A DNA stretch of 64,000 nucleotides, from assembly GCA_002831545.1 (NCBI GenBank), contig CP025095.1:2046001-2110000 (forward strand), in the 5' to 3' direction. The translations under genes and the position numbers were made by a program. This DNA comes from Streptococcus suis. GTDB taxonomy: Bacteria; Bacillota; Bacilli; Lactobacillales; Streptococcaceae. Numbering within the stretch: position 1 is the first letter of the stretch; every line of letters starts with the position of its first letter. This document shows, one piece after another, positions 44,933-53,744 of the stretch. The notes under the pieces are model-generated. The model was not told the origin of the DNA, did no database searches, and saw only the letters and a program-made list of their open reading frames with translations.

Positions 44933-45661
44933 CTACTGCTCGGATTTTCTATTTAGAACTAGAGCAATTCCTAAGAAAATTATCGCATAGCCTAGGACAA
45001 TTAGCAAGGATTTCCAGAGAAAATCTCCCTCTTGGGCATAGATGGTCACCAGCTGGTTGGCATGGTAGCTGGGCATAAGTTTGCAAATCCGCTGCACCCA
45101 GTCTGGAAAGAGGGAAACAGGCATCCAGGAGCCACCCATGATGGCCAGAACAAAGTAGAGCAAGTTTGCCACAACCGACATGGTTTGTTCCGACTGAATT
45201 TGCACCAAGAGCAAGCCAATAGCTAGAAATACGATAGAGGTTACTAAAAGTAAGAGAGCCGAAATTACCCATTCTTGAGCTGTCATCTCTACACCCTTAA
45301 CTAAGCCACCCACCGCAAAGACAATGGCAATAGAAGACACAAAGCAGAGCAAGACCCGCACCAGTTTGGAAAGATAGTATTGCCAGATTGGCAGGGGCGA
45401 ATGCTGGATAAAGGTCAACCAGCTATTTTTTCTGTCCTCTGCCAGCATCGTTGGAAAGGTGAAAAGGGCAAAGCCCGACATGGAAAAACCTGTCATGGTC
45501 AGCATATAGGACTGGATAAAGGCCTTTTGCATGGCCACATCATCAAACTGGACCGTCGATGAGAAAATCAGGAAAAAGACGACAGGCATGCCGATAGATA
45601 GGAGAAAAACTCCCAAACTTCTGGATAATTTAATGCTTTCTACTTGCAGCAATGCTTTCAT
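44933..45661 (-). CDS. ABC-2 type transporter permease
   Basis: 242 residues, six predicted membrane helices, with no extracellular domain. Its first residues MKALLQVESIKLSRSLG overlap the ATPase stop (ATGA). Probably exports a lipid or antimicrobial peptide; kinase and regulator follow, as in Bacillus yvfRSTU-like loci. Confidence 0.88.
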   Translation of the reverse strand: MKALLQVESIKLSRSLGVFLLSIGMPVVFFLIFSSTVQFDDVAMQKAFIQSYMLTMTGFSMSGFALFTFPTMLAEDRKNSWLTFIQHSPLPIWQYYLSKLVRVLLCFVSSIAIVFAVGGLVKGVEMTAQEWVISALLLLVTSIVFLAIGLLLVQIQSEQTMSVVANLLYFVLAIMGGSWMPVSLFPDWVQRICKLMPSYHANQLVTIYAQEGDFLWKSLLIVLGYAIIFLGIALVLNRKSEQ

Positions 45662-46536
45662 AATTCTTCCTCCCTTGTCTTGTCAAATAGGCTGTTGAGC
45701 AGGGTTTTGTTCTGAACCTCTAGGTCTGAAATCCGACAACCTGCCTCCTGCAAGCTAGCCCAAACCTGCTCAATAGCTCGGGTCTTAAAGCTAACCGTGT
45801 CTTGTTTATAGCTAATCTCATTGATTTCAGCCAAGCTCTCCACCACCGCCGCAAAAGCAATCGGCAATGTCACTTCTTTTTCTTGCTCCTCACTCCGCAT
45901 GGCAAATGGCGTGGTATCCCTTAGTAACCGCCCCTGGTGCAAGACCAAAATCCGCTCCGCCGTATGCTCCACTTCCTCGATATAGTGGCTGGTATAAAAA
46001 ATAGTCACACCCTGAGCCTTGAGTTCATGGACAATCTCCCAAAAACGCTGGCGGGTCGAAGTATCCATGCCCGCCGTCGGCTCGTCCAAAAAGAGCAACT
46101 TGGGCTTGCCAATCAGGCAGATGACGAAAGCCAAGAGCCGCTTCTGACCACCCGATAGCTTGCCGGCCAGTTGATTTTTTTGCTCTGGGGAAAAGCAGAG
46201 CAGGCTGTCGATTTCTACATCTGTCAGACTGTCCTTGTAGATGGCTTGGAAAAAGCAGAGTAATTCCTTGACCTTCAAATCTGTCGGGATAGCATTTTCT
46301 TGTGGTAAGACTGCTACCTTTTCCTTATTGGACTGAGACTGTGGAACCAGACCGTCCAACAAAACCTGCCCTTTCGTCGCCTTCCTATCGCCCAACAAAC
46401 AGGACATGAGCGTTGTTTTCCCGGCCCCGTTTGGACCGATTAAAGCCACACATTCTCCTGACTTGATTTCAAAGGAAATATTGGACAAAATTGTCCGTCC
46501 TTTGATGATTTTTTCTAGCGCTTGTACTTCTATCAT
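45658..46536 (-). CDS. ABC-2 type transporter ATPase
   Basis: 292 residues. Walker A GPNGAGKTT, signature LSGGQKRLLAFV, Walker B LLFLDEPTAGMD, plus a C-terminal extension. AGGAGG is 6 nt before the ATG. First gene of the operon, 32 bp downstream of repeat copy C, so the operon promoter must be in or beyond the repeat. Confidence 0.93.
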   Translation of the reverse strand: MIEVQALEKIIKGRTILSNISFEIKSGECVALIGPNGAGKTTLMSCLLGDRKATKGQVLLDGLVPQSQSNKEKVAVLPQENAIPTDLKVKELLCFFQAIYKDSLTDVEIDSLLCFSPEQKNQLAGKLSGGQKRLLAFVICLIGKPKLLFLDEPTAGMDTSTRQRFWEIVHELKAQGVTIFYTSHYIEEVEHTAERILVLHQGRLLRDTTPFAMRSEEQEKEVTLPIAFAAVVESLAEINEISYKQDTVSFKTRAIEQVWASLQEAGCRISDLEVQNKTLLNSLFDKTREEEL

Positions 46537-46568
46537 TTTTCTACCTCCTACTTCTTGAACATCTTATA

Positions 46569-46668
46569 GTCTTTTAGTTTACTTTTAGTACTAGGCAACG
46601 AGCCGCAGGCATAACTGGAGTTAGGCAAGGCGAGTTAACGAAGTAATAAAAGAAAAACTAAATGACGA
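46569..46668. repeat. 100-bp MITE-like repeat, copy C
   Basis: Same length and about 92% identity to copies A and B, flanked by TA on both sides. It lies directly before the ABC/two-component operon. Confidence 0.85.
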
Positions 46669-46707
46669 TACATAGACAGTATATCTCGAAAAAGGAGACC
46701 CCACTAG

Positions 46708-46735
46708 AAGACTTTGTCATGGACTCATGTGACAA
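46708..46735. other. Palindrome TGACA-AA-TGTCA
   Basis: Perfect 5-bp arms at about 46730, between the ABC operon repeat and the dpr terminator. May be an operator; binding protein not known. Confidence 0.3.
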
Positions 46736-46758
46736 ATGTCATATCGTATCTGCATCAA

Positions 46759-46784
46759 AAAAAGAGTCCTACTGGACCCTTCAA
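46759..46784 (-). terminator. dpr terminator
   Basis: Minus strand AGGGTCC-AGTA-GGACTCT then TTTTTT. Confidence 0.8.
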
Positions 46785-46788
46785 CTAT

Positions 46789-47307
46789 TTACAATCCTGG
46801 AGCTTGACCTAATTCTGCCTGCAGCATCCAAATATGTTTTTCAATACTAGCCTTAGCCACATTGAAAATGTCGTTGGTTACGCTGTCACCTTCTTCATCA
46901 CTGACATCAAATCCCTTTTGGAAAAGAGCAGCCAGATAGCGGAACACCTCTACCACACGCGCCAATTGCTCTTCAATCGTTACAGTGTAATCACCAGGAA
47001 CTTCCTTGAGCTGACTATTTTCACTAAACTCTTTAAGGGTAGAAAATGGTGCTCCACCTAAGGTGATTAAACGCTCACTCATCTCATCCACATAACCATC
47101 AATTTCTTCCATATATTCATCCATCTTTGGATGCCAAATCATAAAGCCACGACCACGCATATACCAGTGAACTTGATGGAGGATTGAATGGGCTACTGAT
47201 AAATCGGCCACCGCTTGATTCAAAACAGCCTTAGAATCAGCCAGTGATGGACGCGGGCTGAAAGACGCAATTTCTGCTGGAGATTGATAATATTTTTGTT
47301 TCATCAT
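46789..47307 (-). CDS. dpr: Dps-like peroxide resistance ferritin Dpr
   Basis: 172 residues, four-helix ferritin fold. The ferroxidase centre residues lie in [11 protein letters not shown] (first helix) and [14 protein letters not shown]. Assembles to a 12-mer shell that stores iron and consumes peroxide, and is a known S. suis peroxide-defence protein. The gene has a perfect PerR box over its -10. AAAGGA precedes the ATG. Confidence 0.95.
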   Translation of the reverse strand: MMKQKYYQSPAEIASFSPRPSLADSKAVLNQAVADLSVAHSILHQVHWYMRGRGFMIWHPKMDEYMEEIDGYVDEMSERLITLGGAPFSTLKEFSENSQLKEVPGDYTVTIEEQLARVVEVFRYLAALFQKGFDVSDEEGDSVTNDIFNVAKASIEKHIWMLQAELGQAPGL

Positions 47308-47326
47308 ATATCATCCTTTCTTTTAT

Positions 47327-47363
47327 TTATAATTATTATAAATAAAAGAAGAAAAAAATGCAA
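47327..47363 (-). promoter_or_regulatory. dpr promoter with PerR box
   Basis: Minus-strand TTGCAT (47363-47358), 17 bp, TATAAT (47340-47335). TTATAATTATTATAA (47327-47341) is the exact 15-bp PerR consensus and overlaps the -10, so PerR bound to iron or manganese would repress. Confidence 0.9.
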
Positions 47364-47454
47364 GAATTATCCCTCATCCTCTGACTTATTGGCAGACAAA
47401 TCCCTTGCTATATTAACTTATATACGATAGACTAGTAAGTAAGAATAGTATGTG

Positions 47455-47745
47455 GGAGTGGGAAAGAACTCGACTAGTTCAAAAAGAGTTCGTCAACAAG
47501 TCTTTATTTCTAGTTATTGAGCTGAAACAGTCTATTCCCAGACTGTTTCACTCCCACCCCCGCACAGCTCCAACAGTCACTACTCTGACTGTTGGAGGTT
47601 GGAGATATAGCGAACAAAGTTCGCATCAGTCGTAGTGGCCAGATTTGGAGTGCAAAACACGAACAAATCTGCCAATCAACCACTGCGCTGAGATGTTGAC
47701 ACGAACTCTGAGAAGTGCTCCTGGGCTTGTTGCCCAGCCTCATCG
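47455..47745 (-). repeat. Dispersed repeat family 2, uninterrupted copy
   Basis: On the minus strand it reads GAGGCTGGGC through TTCGTGTCAACATCTCAGCG, TGCGGGGGTGGGAGTG and GACGAACTCTTTTTGAACTA to TTCTTTCCCACTCCC. Contains several small hairpins (CTGTTTCA, CCAACAGTC, GCGAAC). It gives the pre-insertion sequence for the IS110 site. Confidence 0.7.
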
Positions 47746-47776
47746 CCCCCATATGTGTATATCAAGGAGGGATTTT

Positions 47777-47989
47777 ATGTCAGAAGAAAAATTTGACGCA
47801 AAACTAGAACAGCTATCTGGCTCTGCAAAAGAGGTAATTGGTAAGCTGACCGGCGACAAGGAAATTGAAGTTGAAGGACTTGTTGAGAAAGGAATTGGCA
47901 AAGCAAAAGAGCTAGTCGAAGATGCAAAAGACGGGCTTGAAGGTGCCATTAACGGCATCAAAAATGCTTTCGACAAAGAAGAGAAATAA
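47777..47989 (+). CDS. CsbD-family stress protein
   Basis: 70 residues from ATG 47777, which has AAGGAGG at good spacing. The sequence FDAKLEQLSGSAKEVIGKLTGDKE is the CsbD domain; the rest is charged helix. CsbD proteins are made in general stress; molecular function unknown. Confidence 0.9.
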   Translation: MSEEKFDAKLEQLSGSAKEVIGKLTGDKEIEVEGLVEKGIGKAKELVEDAKDGLEGAINGIKNAFDKEEK

Positions 47990-48158
47990 ACAAAGAGTTC
48001 AATATAGATAGGATTGGTCGTGCACTGTTTGATAATGAACATTACACTTAATTTGGTCTTTTACCTATAGCCCGAACAAAAATATGCAAGAGAGGGGAAC
48101 TCAGACATTTACCTGTCGAGTCTGCCTTCTCTTTTCTTATGCCACGAAAGGAGAATCT

Positions 48159-48593
48159 ATGAAAAAAATCGTTTTTGTCTGTCTTGGAAATATTTGTCGT
48201 AGCCCTATGGCTGAATTTGTCATGAAAGATCTAACCGACAACCTGTACATTGAAAGTCGGGCAACATCTAGCTGGGAACATGGCAATCCTATCCATCCTG
48301 GAACACAGAAAATTTTCCAAAAGCACAAGATTTCCTATGACCAAGATAAATCATCACAGCAAATGAGCCAGACAGATTTCGAAGCATTTGATGTCATCAT
48401 TGGTATGGACAGCAATAATGTCCGAGATTTACAGAAAATGGCACCAGCACATGCCCAAGATAAGATTTTTCAATTCGCAGAAAAATCCGTACCAGACCCT
48501 TGGTATACTGGAGATTTTGACGAAACCTACGAAATGGTAAAGAAAGGTTGCCGTGACTGGTTGGACAGGTTACAGTCATTTGACCAAGAATAA
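48159..48593 (+). CDS. Low-molecular-weight protein tyrosine phosphatase
   Basis: 144 residues from ATG 48159 with AAAGGAG. P-loop CLGNICRS (C8 to R14) and the general-acid DPWYTGD near 117 make it a catalytically complete LMW-PTP. Removes phosphate from tyrosine, often in capsule or wall regulation; no kinase gene is adjacent. Confidence 0.93.
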   Translation: MKKIVFVCLGNICRSPMAEFVMKDLTDNLYIESRATSSWEHGNPIHPGTQKIFQKHKISYDQDKSSQQMSQTDFEAFDVIIGMDSNNVRDLQKMAPAHAQDKIFQFAEKSVPDPWYTGDFDETYEMVKKGCRDWLDRLQSFDQE

Positions 48594-48602
48594 GATTTTC
48601 TA

Positions 48603-48628
48603 TGTAATATTTTTGTAATATTTGTAAA
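48603..48628 (+). promoter_or_regulatory. WalR/VicR-type box before the MORN/acyltransferase operon
   Basis: TGTAAT-N5-TGTAAT (48603-48619), followed 3 bp later by a third TGTAAA. Matches TGTWAH-N5-TGTWAH. Confidence 0.65.
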
Positions 48629-48724
48629 AAAATGGTAAACTATTTCTGACTGAACTGATAATTTCTTACTGTATCCTAGAAAGAACTGATTAGCGTCGGT
48701 CAAATCCTATGAAAGAGTAAAACG

Positions 48725-49147
48725 ATGAAAGAGTTCAAATTACCTAGCATAAAATGGCATGATATAACAAGTCATTTCACCCGTCCAAAACTTGAAATCC
48801 TCTCCCTTATTATCATCCTCATCTGTGCCCTCTCTGTATTTACAGGGCGAATTGCCAGCAAGCAAGCCATGACTTTCAATAATGGCGCCCTGCAGTACAA
48901 CGGTTATGTGGTCGCAAATAAAATGAATGGTCAAGGAAAATTGACCTTTGATAATGGAGATGTCTACGAAGGACAATTTACAAATGGAATTTTCCACGGT
49001 CAAGGAACCTACACATCTGCAAGTGGGTGGGTTTATACCGGGCAATTTAAAAACGGCTACGCCGATGGAAAAGGAAAATTGACCACCGAAGGACAAGCTA
49101 CCTACGAAGGAACTTTTAAACAGGGGATTTATCAATATGAAAATTAA
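48725..49147 (+). CDS. MORN-repeat membrane protein
   Basis: 140 residues. One membrane helix (about 25-42) then an outside domain with about four MORN repeats (YNGYVVANKMNGQGKLTF, YEGQFTNGIFHGQGTYT and so on). Probably a scaffold or lipid/wall contact. The acyltransferase gene overlaps it by 11 bp, so the pair is translated together. Confidence 0.88.
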   Translation: MKEFKLPSIKWHDITSHFTRPKLEILSLIIILICALSVFTGRIASKQAMTFNNGALQYNGYVVANKMNGQGKLTFDNGDVYEGQFTNGIFHGQGTYTSASGWVYTGQFKNGYADGKGKLTTEGQATYEGTFKQGIYQYEN

Positions 49148-50936
49148 ATGGTTATCCGTTATACGTGTGATTGGATTAGTCTTTGTCCTACTCTATCATT
49201 TCTTTATCAAATATTTCCCAGGTGGCTTTGTGGGGGTTGACCTCTTCTTTACCCTGTCTGGATATTTGACAACCGCCCTTTTGATTGATGAGTTTGCAAA
49301 ACATAAAAAAATAGATATTGTCAGCTTTTTCAGAAGAAGGTTCTATCGCATTCTCCCCCCTCTGGTTTTAACGATTCTTTTGGTTCTTCCACTTGCTCTG
49401 CTTGTCCGCAATGATTTCATTGCCAATATCGGCAATCAGATAGCCGCTGCGCTCGGATTCATGACAAACTTCTTTGAAATTCTATCAGGTGGTAGTTACG
49501 AGAATCAATTTTCACCTCATCTATTTATGCATACTTGGACACTAGCCATAGAAGTTCAGTATTACCTTGTCTGGGCTGGTTTAGTTTGGTATCTGACTCG
49601 CATCTCAAAAAGTGTGGGGCAACTACGTGGATCAATTTTTCTAACATCTATAAGCCTCTTCTCGCTAAGTTTTTTAGCAATGTCTATCTCAAGTTTCTTT
49701 GTGGATAATTTCTCAACCATTTACTACTCAAGCTTCACACATACCTTCCCATTCTTCCTCGGAAGCATTCTCGCAACCATCGCTGGTATCGGAAATACAA
49801 CAACTGCCTTCCAGCAACAAGTGAATACATTGACTATCAAACAAGCTATAGGTCTATTTCTTGGAGGACTAGGAGTAGAACTTCTTCTTCTCTTTACTCT
49901 TCAATTCAGTTCCATCTGGACCTATCTAATTGGTTTTCTTCTATCCAGTTTAGCTACAGCAACTATGATTTTTGCTGCTCGGGTACTTCACGAGAAAACC
50001 GAAGATGTCAAAGAACCTGCAATTATCCTCTTCTTTTCAAGTATTTCTTATGGTATCTACCTCTTCCATTGGCCCTTGCTCATTATCTTTACACAACTGA
50101 CAAATGCCACTATCGCTGCGGGATTATCCTTTGTTTTTTCTACTATCCTATCAACTATTTCCTTCTATATTCTAGAACCATACATTGCTGGAAAAGTAGG
50201 AAGCTTGTTTGGATTACCAATGAACTTAAACCCTTATAAAAAATGGCTTCTTGGTAGCTTTGCTTGCTTGACCATAGTTGGCTTAGGTATCTGTCTGTTT
50301 GCACCAAAATTAGGAAGTTTTGAACAAGAGAGTATGGTTAGCAATCTTTATCAAGCTCAGACCCAACTAAATACAACACGATCTGCTGCTGAAAACGCTA
50401 AAGCTACTAGTTTTGAAATTCAAAAAGGAGTTATCATCTTTGGCGATTCTGTTACTGTTCGCGCTAGTTCTGCCATACAGACCGCACTACCAGATGCACA
50501 GATCGATGGAACCGTCAGTCGAAATCTCTCTGAAATTGCTAAATTGATAAATCTTTATAAGCAAAATAATAGCTTGAAAGAGACTGTAGTTGTAGCCCTA
50601 GGTACAAATACTACGGATAATTATCAGGAACTACTAGACCAGCTAGTCAAAGATTTTCCTAAAGGACGTCGCCTTATTTTTGTCACTCCTTACGATGGAA
50701 ACTTCACTCCGAGCGAATCCATTTCTTATCAAACTGGTCAATACGAGAAAGAATTGGCTGAAAAATATGATTACATTTCCATTGCAGACTGGTATCAAGT
50801 TGCAAAGGATAATCCACCAATTTGGTACAATACCGACCTTGTTCATTTCAATCTTGAAAGCAATGGAGGCGAAGTCTTCGCCCAAACGATAAAAAATGCC
50901 GTTGAAGCCGTTGCTGATGGTCCAATCAAAAACTAG
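49137..50936 (+). CDS. Peptidoglycan O-acetyltransferase (OatA/Adr-like)
   Basis: 599 residues. N-terminal acyltransferase-3 domain with about ten helices and the HTWTLAIEVQYYL segment; C-terminal SGNH hydrolase-like domain outside the membrane (about 425-590) with GDSVTVRAS, ALGTNTTDN and DLVHFN, giving Ser, Asn and Asp/His. O-acetylates muramic acid, protecting against lysozyme. The WalR-type box upstream fits wall control. Confidence 0.9.
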   Translation: MKIKWLSVIRVIGLVFVLLYHFFIKYFPGGFVGVDLFFTLSGYLTTALLIDEFAKHKKIDIVSFFRRRFYRILPPLVLTILLVLPLALLVRNDFIANIGNQIAAALGFMTNFFEILSGGSYENQFSPHLFMHTWTLAIEVQYYLVWAGLVWYLTRISKSVGQLRGSIFLTSISLFSLSFLAMSISSFFVDNFSTIYYSSFTHTFPFFLGSILATIAGIGNTTTAFQQQVNTLTIKQAIGLFLGGLGVELLLLFTLQFSSIWTYLIGFLLSSLATATMIFAARVLHEKTEDVKEPAIILFFSSISYGIYLFHWPLLIIFTQLTNATIAAGLSFVFSTILSTISFYILEPYIAGKVGSLFGLPMNLNPYKKWLLGSFACLTIVGLGICLFAPKLGSFEQESMVSNLYQAQTQLNTTRSAAENAKATSFEIQKGVIIFGDSVTVRASSAIQTALPDAQIDGTVSRNLSEIAKLINLYKQNNSLKETVVVALGTNTTDNYQELLDQLVKDFPKGRRLIFVTPYDGNFTPSESISYQTGQYEKELAEKYDYISIADWYQVAKDNPPIWYNTDLVHFNLESNGGEVFAQTIKNAVEAVADGPIKN

Positions 50937-50950
50937 ATTTATACATCATC

Positions 50951-50979
50951 ATCCTCTGAGAATTTCTCGGAGGATTTTT
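50951..50979 (+). terminator. Terminator of the MORN/acyltransferase operon
   Basis: ATCCTCTGAGA and TCTCGGAGGAT form a stem with one mismatch, followed by TTTTT. Confidence 0.85.
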
Positions 50980-50997
50980 GCACGATTTTCCGATAGG

Positions 50998-51046
50998 TCT
51001 AGCGCGAACTCTAAGAAATGGCGCTGTGCCTGAGCTCAGCCTCAAT
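50998..51046. repeat. Dispersed repeat family 2, fragment
   Basis: GCGAACTCTAAGAAATGGCG...GAGCTCAGCCTC resembles the GAACTCTGAGAAGTGC...GCCCAGCCTC end of the family 2 repeat; degenerate. Confidence 0.5.
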
Positions 51047-51103
51047 AAATCTTGTGAAATAAGCCACTTCTACAACGGACGGCAAAGCGAAGATGACAAG
51101 TTA

Positions 51104-51131
51104 AAACTCCTACCTTTTACAGTAGGAGTTG
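51104..51131 (-). terminator. Terminator of the PAP2 gene
   Basis: AACTCCTAC and GTAGGAGTT form a 9-bp stem; minus strand continues TTTTAAC. Confidence 0.8.
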
Positions 51132-51143
51132 GTGTCAAATTGA

Positions 51144-51797
51144 CTATTTTTGCTTACTTTGGAAACGCCATTCAAAGCGTTTCTGATCGTAAAATGGATA
51201 CATCATTTGTAAAAGAGTGACGGCAAGTAGCCAACCACCGATAATATCTGTCGGATAGTGAACCCCAATATAGATACGGGATACAGCTACCAGGACAGCA
51301 AGTAGAATCAACATGGCTTGTAGCACAAGTCTAGCTATGCCTTTCTTCATCCTCTGGTGAACAATAATAACAACTGCTCCTGCAATCATCATAGTTGATG
51401 CAGTATGCCAGCTAGGAAATGAATAACCGATGGTATCAATCAACCATTCAATACTTGGACGCGGACGTTGGTAGACATATTTCAGGGCTGTGGATGCCAC
51501 ACCCATCGCCGCAAAACTAGCAAGTAGGAAATAAGCTTCTATCTTCCATTTTTTATAGTAGTAAAAGATAGCAGCTAGAATCATGGTAATAGCTAAAATA
51601 ATAACCGTGTTTCCTAAAACAGTAATAGAGGTCCAAAATTGACTGGATCCACTTGGTAAATTTCCACGAATGGCAGACTGGACAGTTGAGTCAAAACCTG
51701 CTAGGGTACTAGGATAAAATTTTACTACATAGCCCAATATCACAAAGGCCAGAGCAAAAAAAGATGCGTTTCGTAAATGGATTTGTTTATTCTTCAT
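51144..51797 (-). CDS. PAP2-family membrane phosphatase
   Basis: 217 residues, about six helices. The three phosphatase motifs are KYVYQRPRP, PSWHTAS and SRIYIGVHYPTDIIGG, so the site is complete. Such enzymes dephosphorylate undecaprenyl pyrophosphate (BcrC-like) or phosphatidate. Transcribed alone or after ribU, which ends 24 bp upstream. Confidence 0.93.
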   Translation of the reverse strand: MKNKQIHLRNASFFALAFVILGYVVKFYPSTLAGFDSTVQSAIRGNLPSGSSQFWTSITVLGNTVIILAITMILAAIFYYYKKWKIEAYFLLASFAAMGVASTALKYVYQRPRPSIEWLIDTIGYSFPSWHTASTMMIAGAVVIIVHQRMKKGIARLVLQAMLILLAVLVAVSRIYIGVHYPTDIIGGWLLAVTLLQMMYPFYDQKRFEWRFQSKQK

Positions 51798-51821
51798 ACA
51801 GTATAGTTTACCTTATAAAGG

Positions 51822-52379
51822 TTAAACTTTCTTTAAAATAGGTTGGGCTGCTTTGTAACAGATATAAAATATTGCTGAAAGCACAATCCCTTGTAAAAGA
51901 TTAAAAGGAAGTACCATCATCAAAAGATAGTTAGTCAGACCCAAGATTTCTTTAATATCAAAATTTGCAAAAGCTGCATAGACAGGCACCGCATAAACGT
52001 AATTTAATACCAGCATCACTGCTGTCGAACCAATTGTCGCAACAGCGGCTGCTTTTAAATAATTTTTTAACGTTTGTTCATTTTTCCAGAAATAAGCTGC
52101 TGCTAAAATGAAAACTGACGTAGCTGCAATATTCATCGGTAAGCCAATAATTGTCGATGGTCCCTGATTATTTAAAATCAGTTTGAGAAAAGTTCGTACC
52201 AAAAGGATGGCAAAACTAGACTTCAAATCTAGAACAAGCAGACCAAATAAAATCGGTACGAGAGAAAAATCCACTTCCAGGAAACTGGCTGTTGGAATCA
52301 GCGGAAATTTCAAATACATGAGCAGAAAGGATACTGCTGAGAGAATGGCGATAATCGTCATTTTGCGTGTGTTTGTCAT
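51822..52379 (-). CDS. ribU: Riboflavin ECF transporter S component RibU
   Basis: 185 residues from ATG 52379, preceded by GGAGG; the longer frame extends into the riboswitch. About five or six helices with the RibU signature LKFPLIPTASFLEVDFSLVP and NNQGPSTIIGLPMN. Imports riboflavin with the shared ECF module. It is controlled by an FMN riboswitch in its leader. Confidence 0.95.
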   Translation of the reverse strand: MTNTRKMTIIAILSAVSFLLMYLKFPLIPTASFLEVDFSLVPILFGLLVLDLKSSFAILLVRTFLKLILNNQGPSTIIGLPMNIAATSVFILAAAYFWKNEQTLKNYLKAAAVATIGSTAVMLVLNYVYAVPVYAAFANFDIKEILGLTNYLLMMVLPFNLLQGIVLSAIFYICYKAAQPILKKV

Positions 52380-52441
52380 AAGGTTCCTCCAATTTTTGAA
52401 AATTGAAGAAGCGTAGAAGAGCAGGCAAAAAGCCTCCACTT
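52380..52441 (-). promoter_or_regulatory. Expression platform with Shine-Dalgarno-sequestering hairpin
   Basis: CTTCAATTTT pairs with AAAATTGGAG, enclosing the GGAG of ribU. FMN binding upstream would leave this hairpin formed and block translation, which is inference from layout. Confidence 0.6.
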
Positions 52442-52771
52442 CGTCTTCTCCCATCCAGACTTTACTGTCGGTTGTGGAATTGCACCACATCAGCTTTCGC
52501 TCGCAGACTGTACGTGTCTTTCTTTCTATTTTATGGCTTCGTTAAGTCGGCTTGACATACCCTTAGTATAGTCTGCACCTCCTTGCCTAGCCCTAAAATG
52601 AAACAAAAACACTTTTTTTGAGTGTTGCTTAAGATTTTTCTATCAGTCTAGGCGACAAGGCGAAGGCATAACTGGAGTTAGGTAAGCCTGGTCAACGACG
52701 AATGAGAGAAAAAGAAAAGCAAGAATCAAAAAAATCACTGCCGGTCGGGAATCTCACCCTGCCCTGAAGAC
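52442..52771 (-). ncRNA. FMN riboswitch with a greatly enlarged P3 arm
   Basis: 5' strand AGGGCAGGGTGAGATTCCCGACCGGCAGTGA and 3' strand with GTGGTGCAATTCCAC, CCGACAGT and GTCTGGATGGGAGAAG are RFN-element core; shown only in parts. P1 is GTCTTC/GAAGAC (52771-52766 with 52447-52442). Between the two conserved halves about 225 nt are inserted (52510-52734), mostly repeat-derived. The usual aptamer is about half this length. Confidence 0.9.
52560..52715. repeat. Two inverted degenerate copies of the MITE-like repeat inside the riboswitch
   Basis: GGCATAACTGGAGTTAGGTAA (first 20 shared bases of the repeat core) at about 52665-52685 is one orientation; GTCTATACT...CTTGCCTAGCCCTAA at about 52560-52600 is the other. 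Both align with the 100-bp repeat, so the arm folds on itself. Confidence 0.6.
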
Positions 52772-52824
52772 TATTTCATCATACCAAAAAAGCCTTGCAT
52801 TTGCAAGAGCTTGGTAAGTTTTCA

Positions 52825-53370
52825 CTATTTTAACTTGTCCCCATCATAGGTGTGAACCAAATCTAGACCAACGAACTGTTGCTGCCGAAGAGCCTCATAT
52901 ACAATCATACACGCTGTATTAGAGACATTAAGACTACGCACATGTTCATCATTCATTGGAATACGGATAGCCTTCTCTGGATGTTCACGCATAAAATCTT
53001 CTGGCAAGCCCTTATCTTCTCGGCCAAATAAGAAATAATGAATGTTCCCATCATTATAGTCTTCATCCGAATAGGTTTTATCAGCAAATTTAGATACTAA
53101 GTGAACACGTCCTTGTTTGCTAGCATAATCCATAAATTCTGCTAAATTGTCATAGAAGCGAACATCTAACTTATCCCAATAATCTAGTCCTGCACGTTTC
53201 ATCTTACGGTCATCAATTGGAAATCCCATCGGCTTAATGATATGGAGAGGGCTATTGGTTGCAGCACAAGTTCGAGCAATATTGCCTGTATTCTGTGGAA
53301 TCTGTGGTTCAAATAAGACAATGTGGTTTTTGGCTGTTTCTTCTATATACTCTAATGTTTCAATATTCAT
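52825..53370 (-). CDS. trmL: tRNA (cytidine34/uridine34-2'-O)-methyltransferase TrmL
   Basis: 181 residues, SPOUT fold. [21 protein letters not shown] at the N-terminus and [15 protein letters not shown] plus [25 protein letters not shown] form the knotted SAM site. Methylates the wobble nucleotide of leucine tRNAs. AGAGG precedes the ATG. Confidence 0.93.
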   Translation of the reverse strand: MNIETLEYIEETAKNHIVLFEPQIPQNTGNIARTCAATNSPLHIIKPMGFPIDDRKMKRAGLDYWDKLDVRFYDNLAEFMDYASKQGRVHLVSKFADKTYSDEDYNDGNIHYFLFGREDKGLPEDFMREHPEKAIRIPMNDEHVRSLNVSNTACMIVYEALRQQQFVGLDLVHTYDGDKLK

Positions 53371-53708
53371 AAGGACCTCTCTGGTGACATTTCACTAAAC
53401 ACGAATACCCTCGAAAATCAAATCCAAACCATGTCAGCTGCATTTTGCCGTATACCATGCTTGTTTTCTAGTTTCTTTTTTGATTTTCATTGAGTAAAAA
53501 GACTCAACTGTCTCCTATGGCAAGAAAGACAAAAAAATAGCCACACTGCCCGGAGTCAAGCTCAGCAAACAGCATGGTGAATGATGATTCATTCACTTAA
53601 CTCACAACAGGTTTGAGTTAAATCAATGAAATCGTGATACTATTGTAGCTTAAAGAAGGCTGAAAATCAAGAGTTTTGCCCCATTTTTTTCAAATTTTCA
53701 TAGAAAAT
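53371..53708. other. Intergenic region with streptococcal dispersed sequence
   Basis: Holds CTCGAAAATCAAATCCAAAC and GCCGTATACCATGCTTG, which resemble an intergenic repeat widespread in mitis-group and other streptococci (from memory). A near-combox CACGAATA lies at about 53398 but has one mismatch and no gene after it. No ORF recognised. Confidence 0.4.
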
Positions 53709-53740
53709 GAAAAAGGAGAGCAAATAAACTCCCCTTTCTT
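53709..53740 (-). terminator. Terminator of the oligopeptide-binding gene
   Basis: Minus strand AAGGGGAG-TTTATTTG-CTCTCCTT then TTTC. Confidence 0.75.
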
Positions 53741-53744
53741 ACAT

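Noticed and set aside
53394..53402. CACGAATA, close to the competence box
   Set aside because: One mismatch at the first base and no gene follows on that strand.
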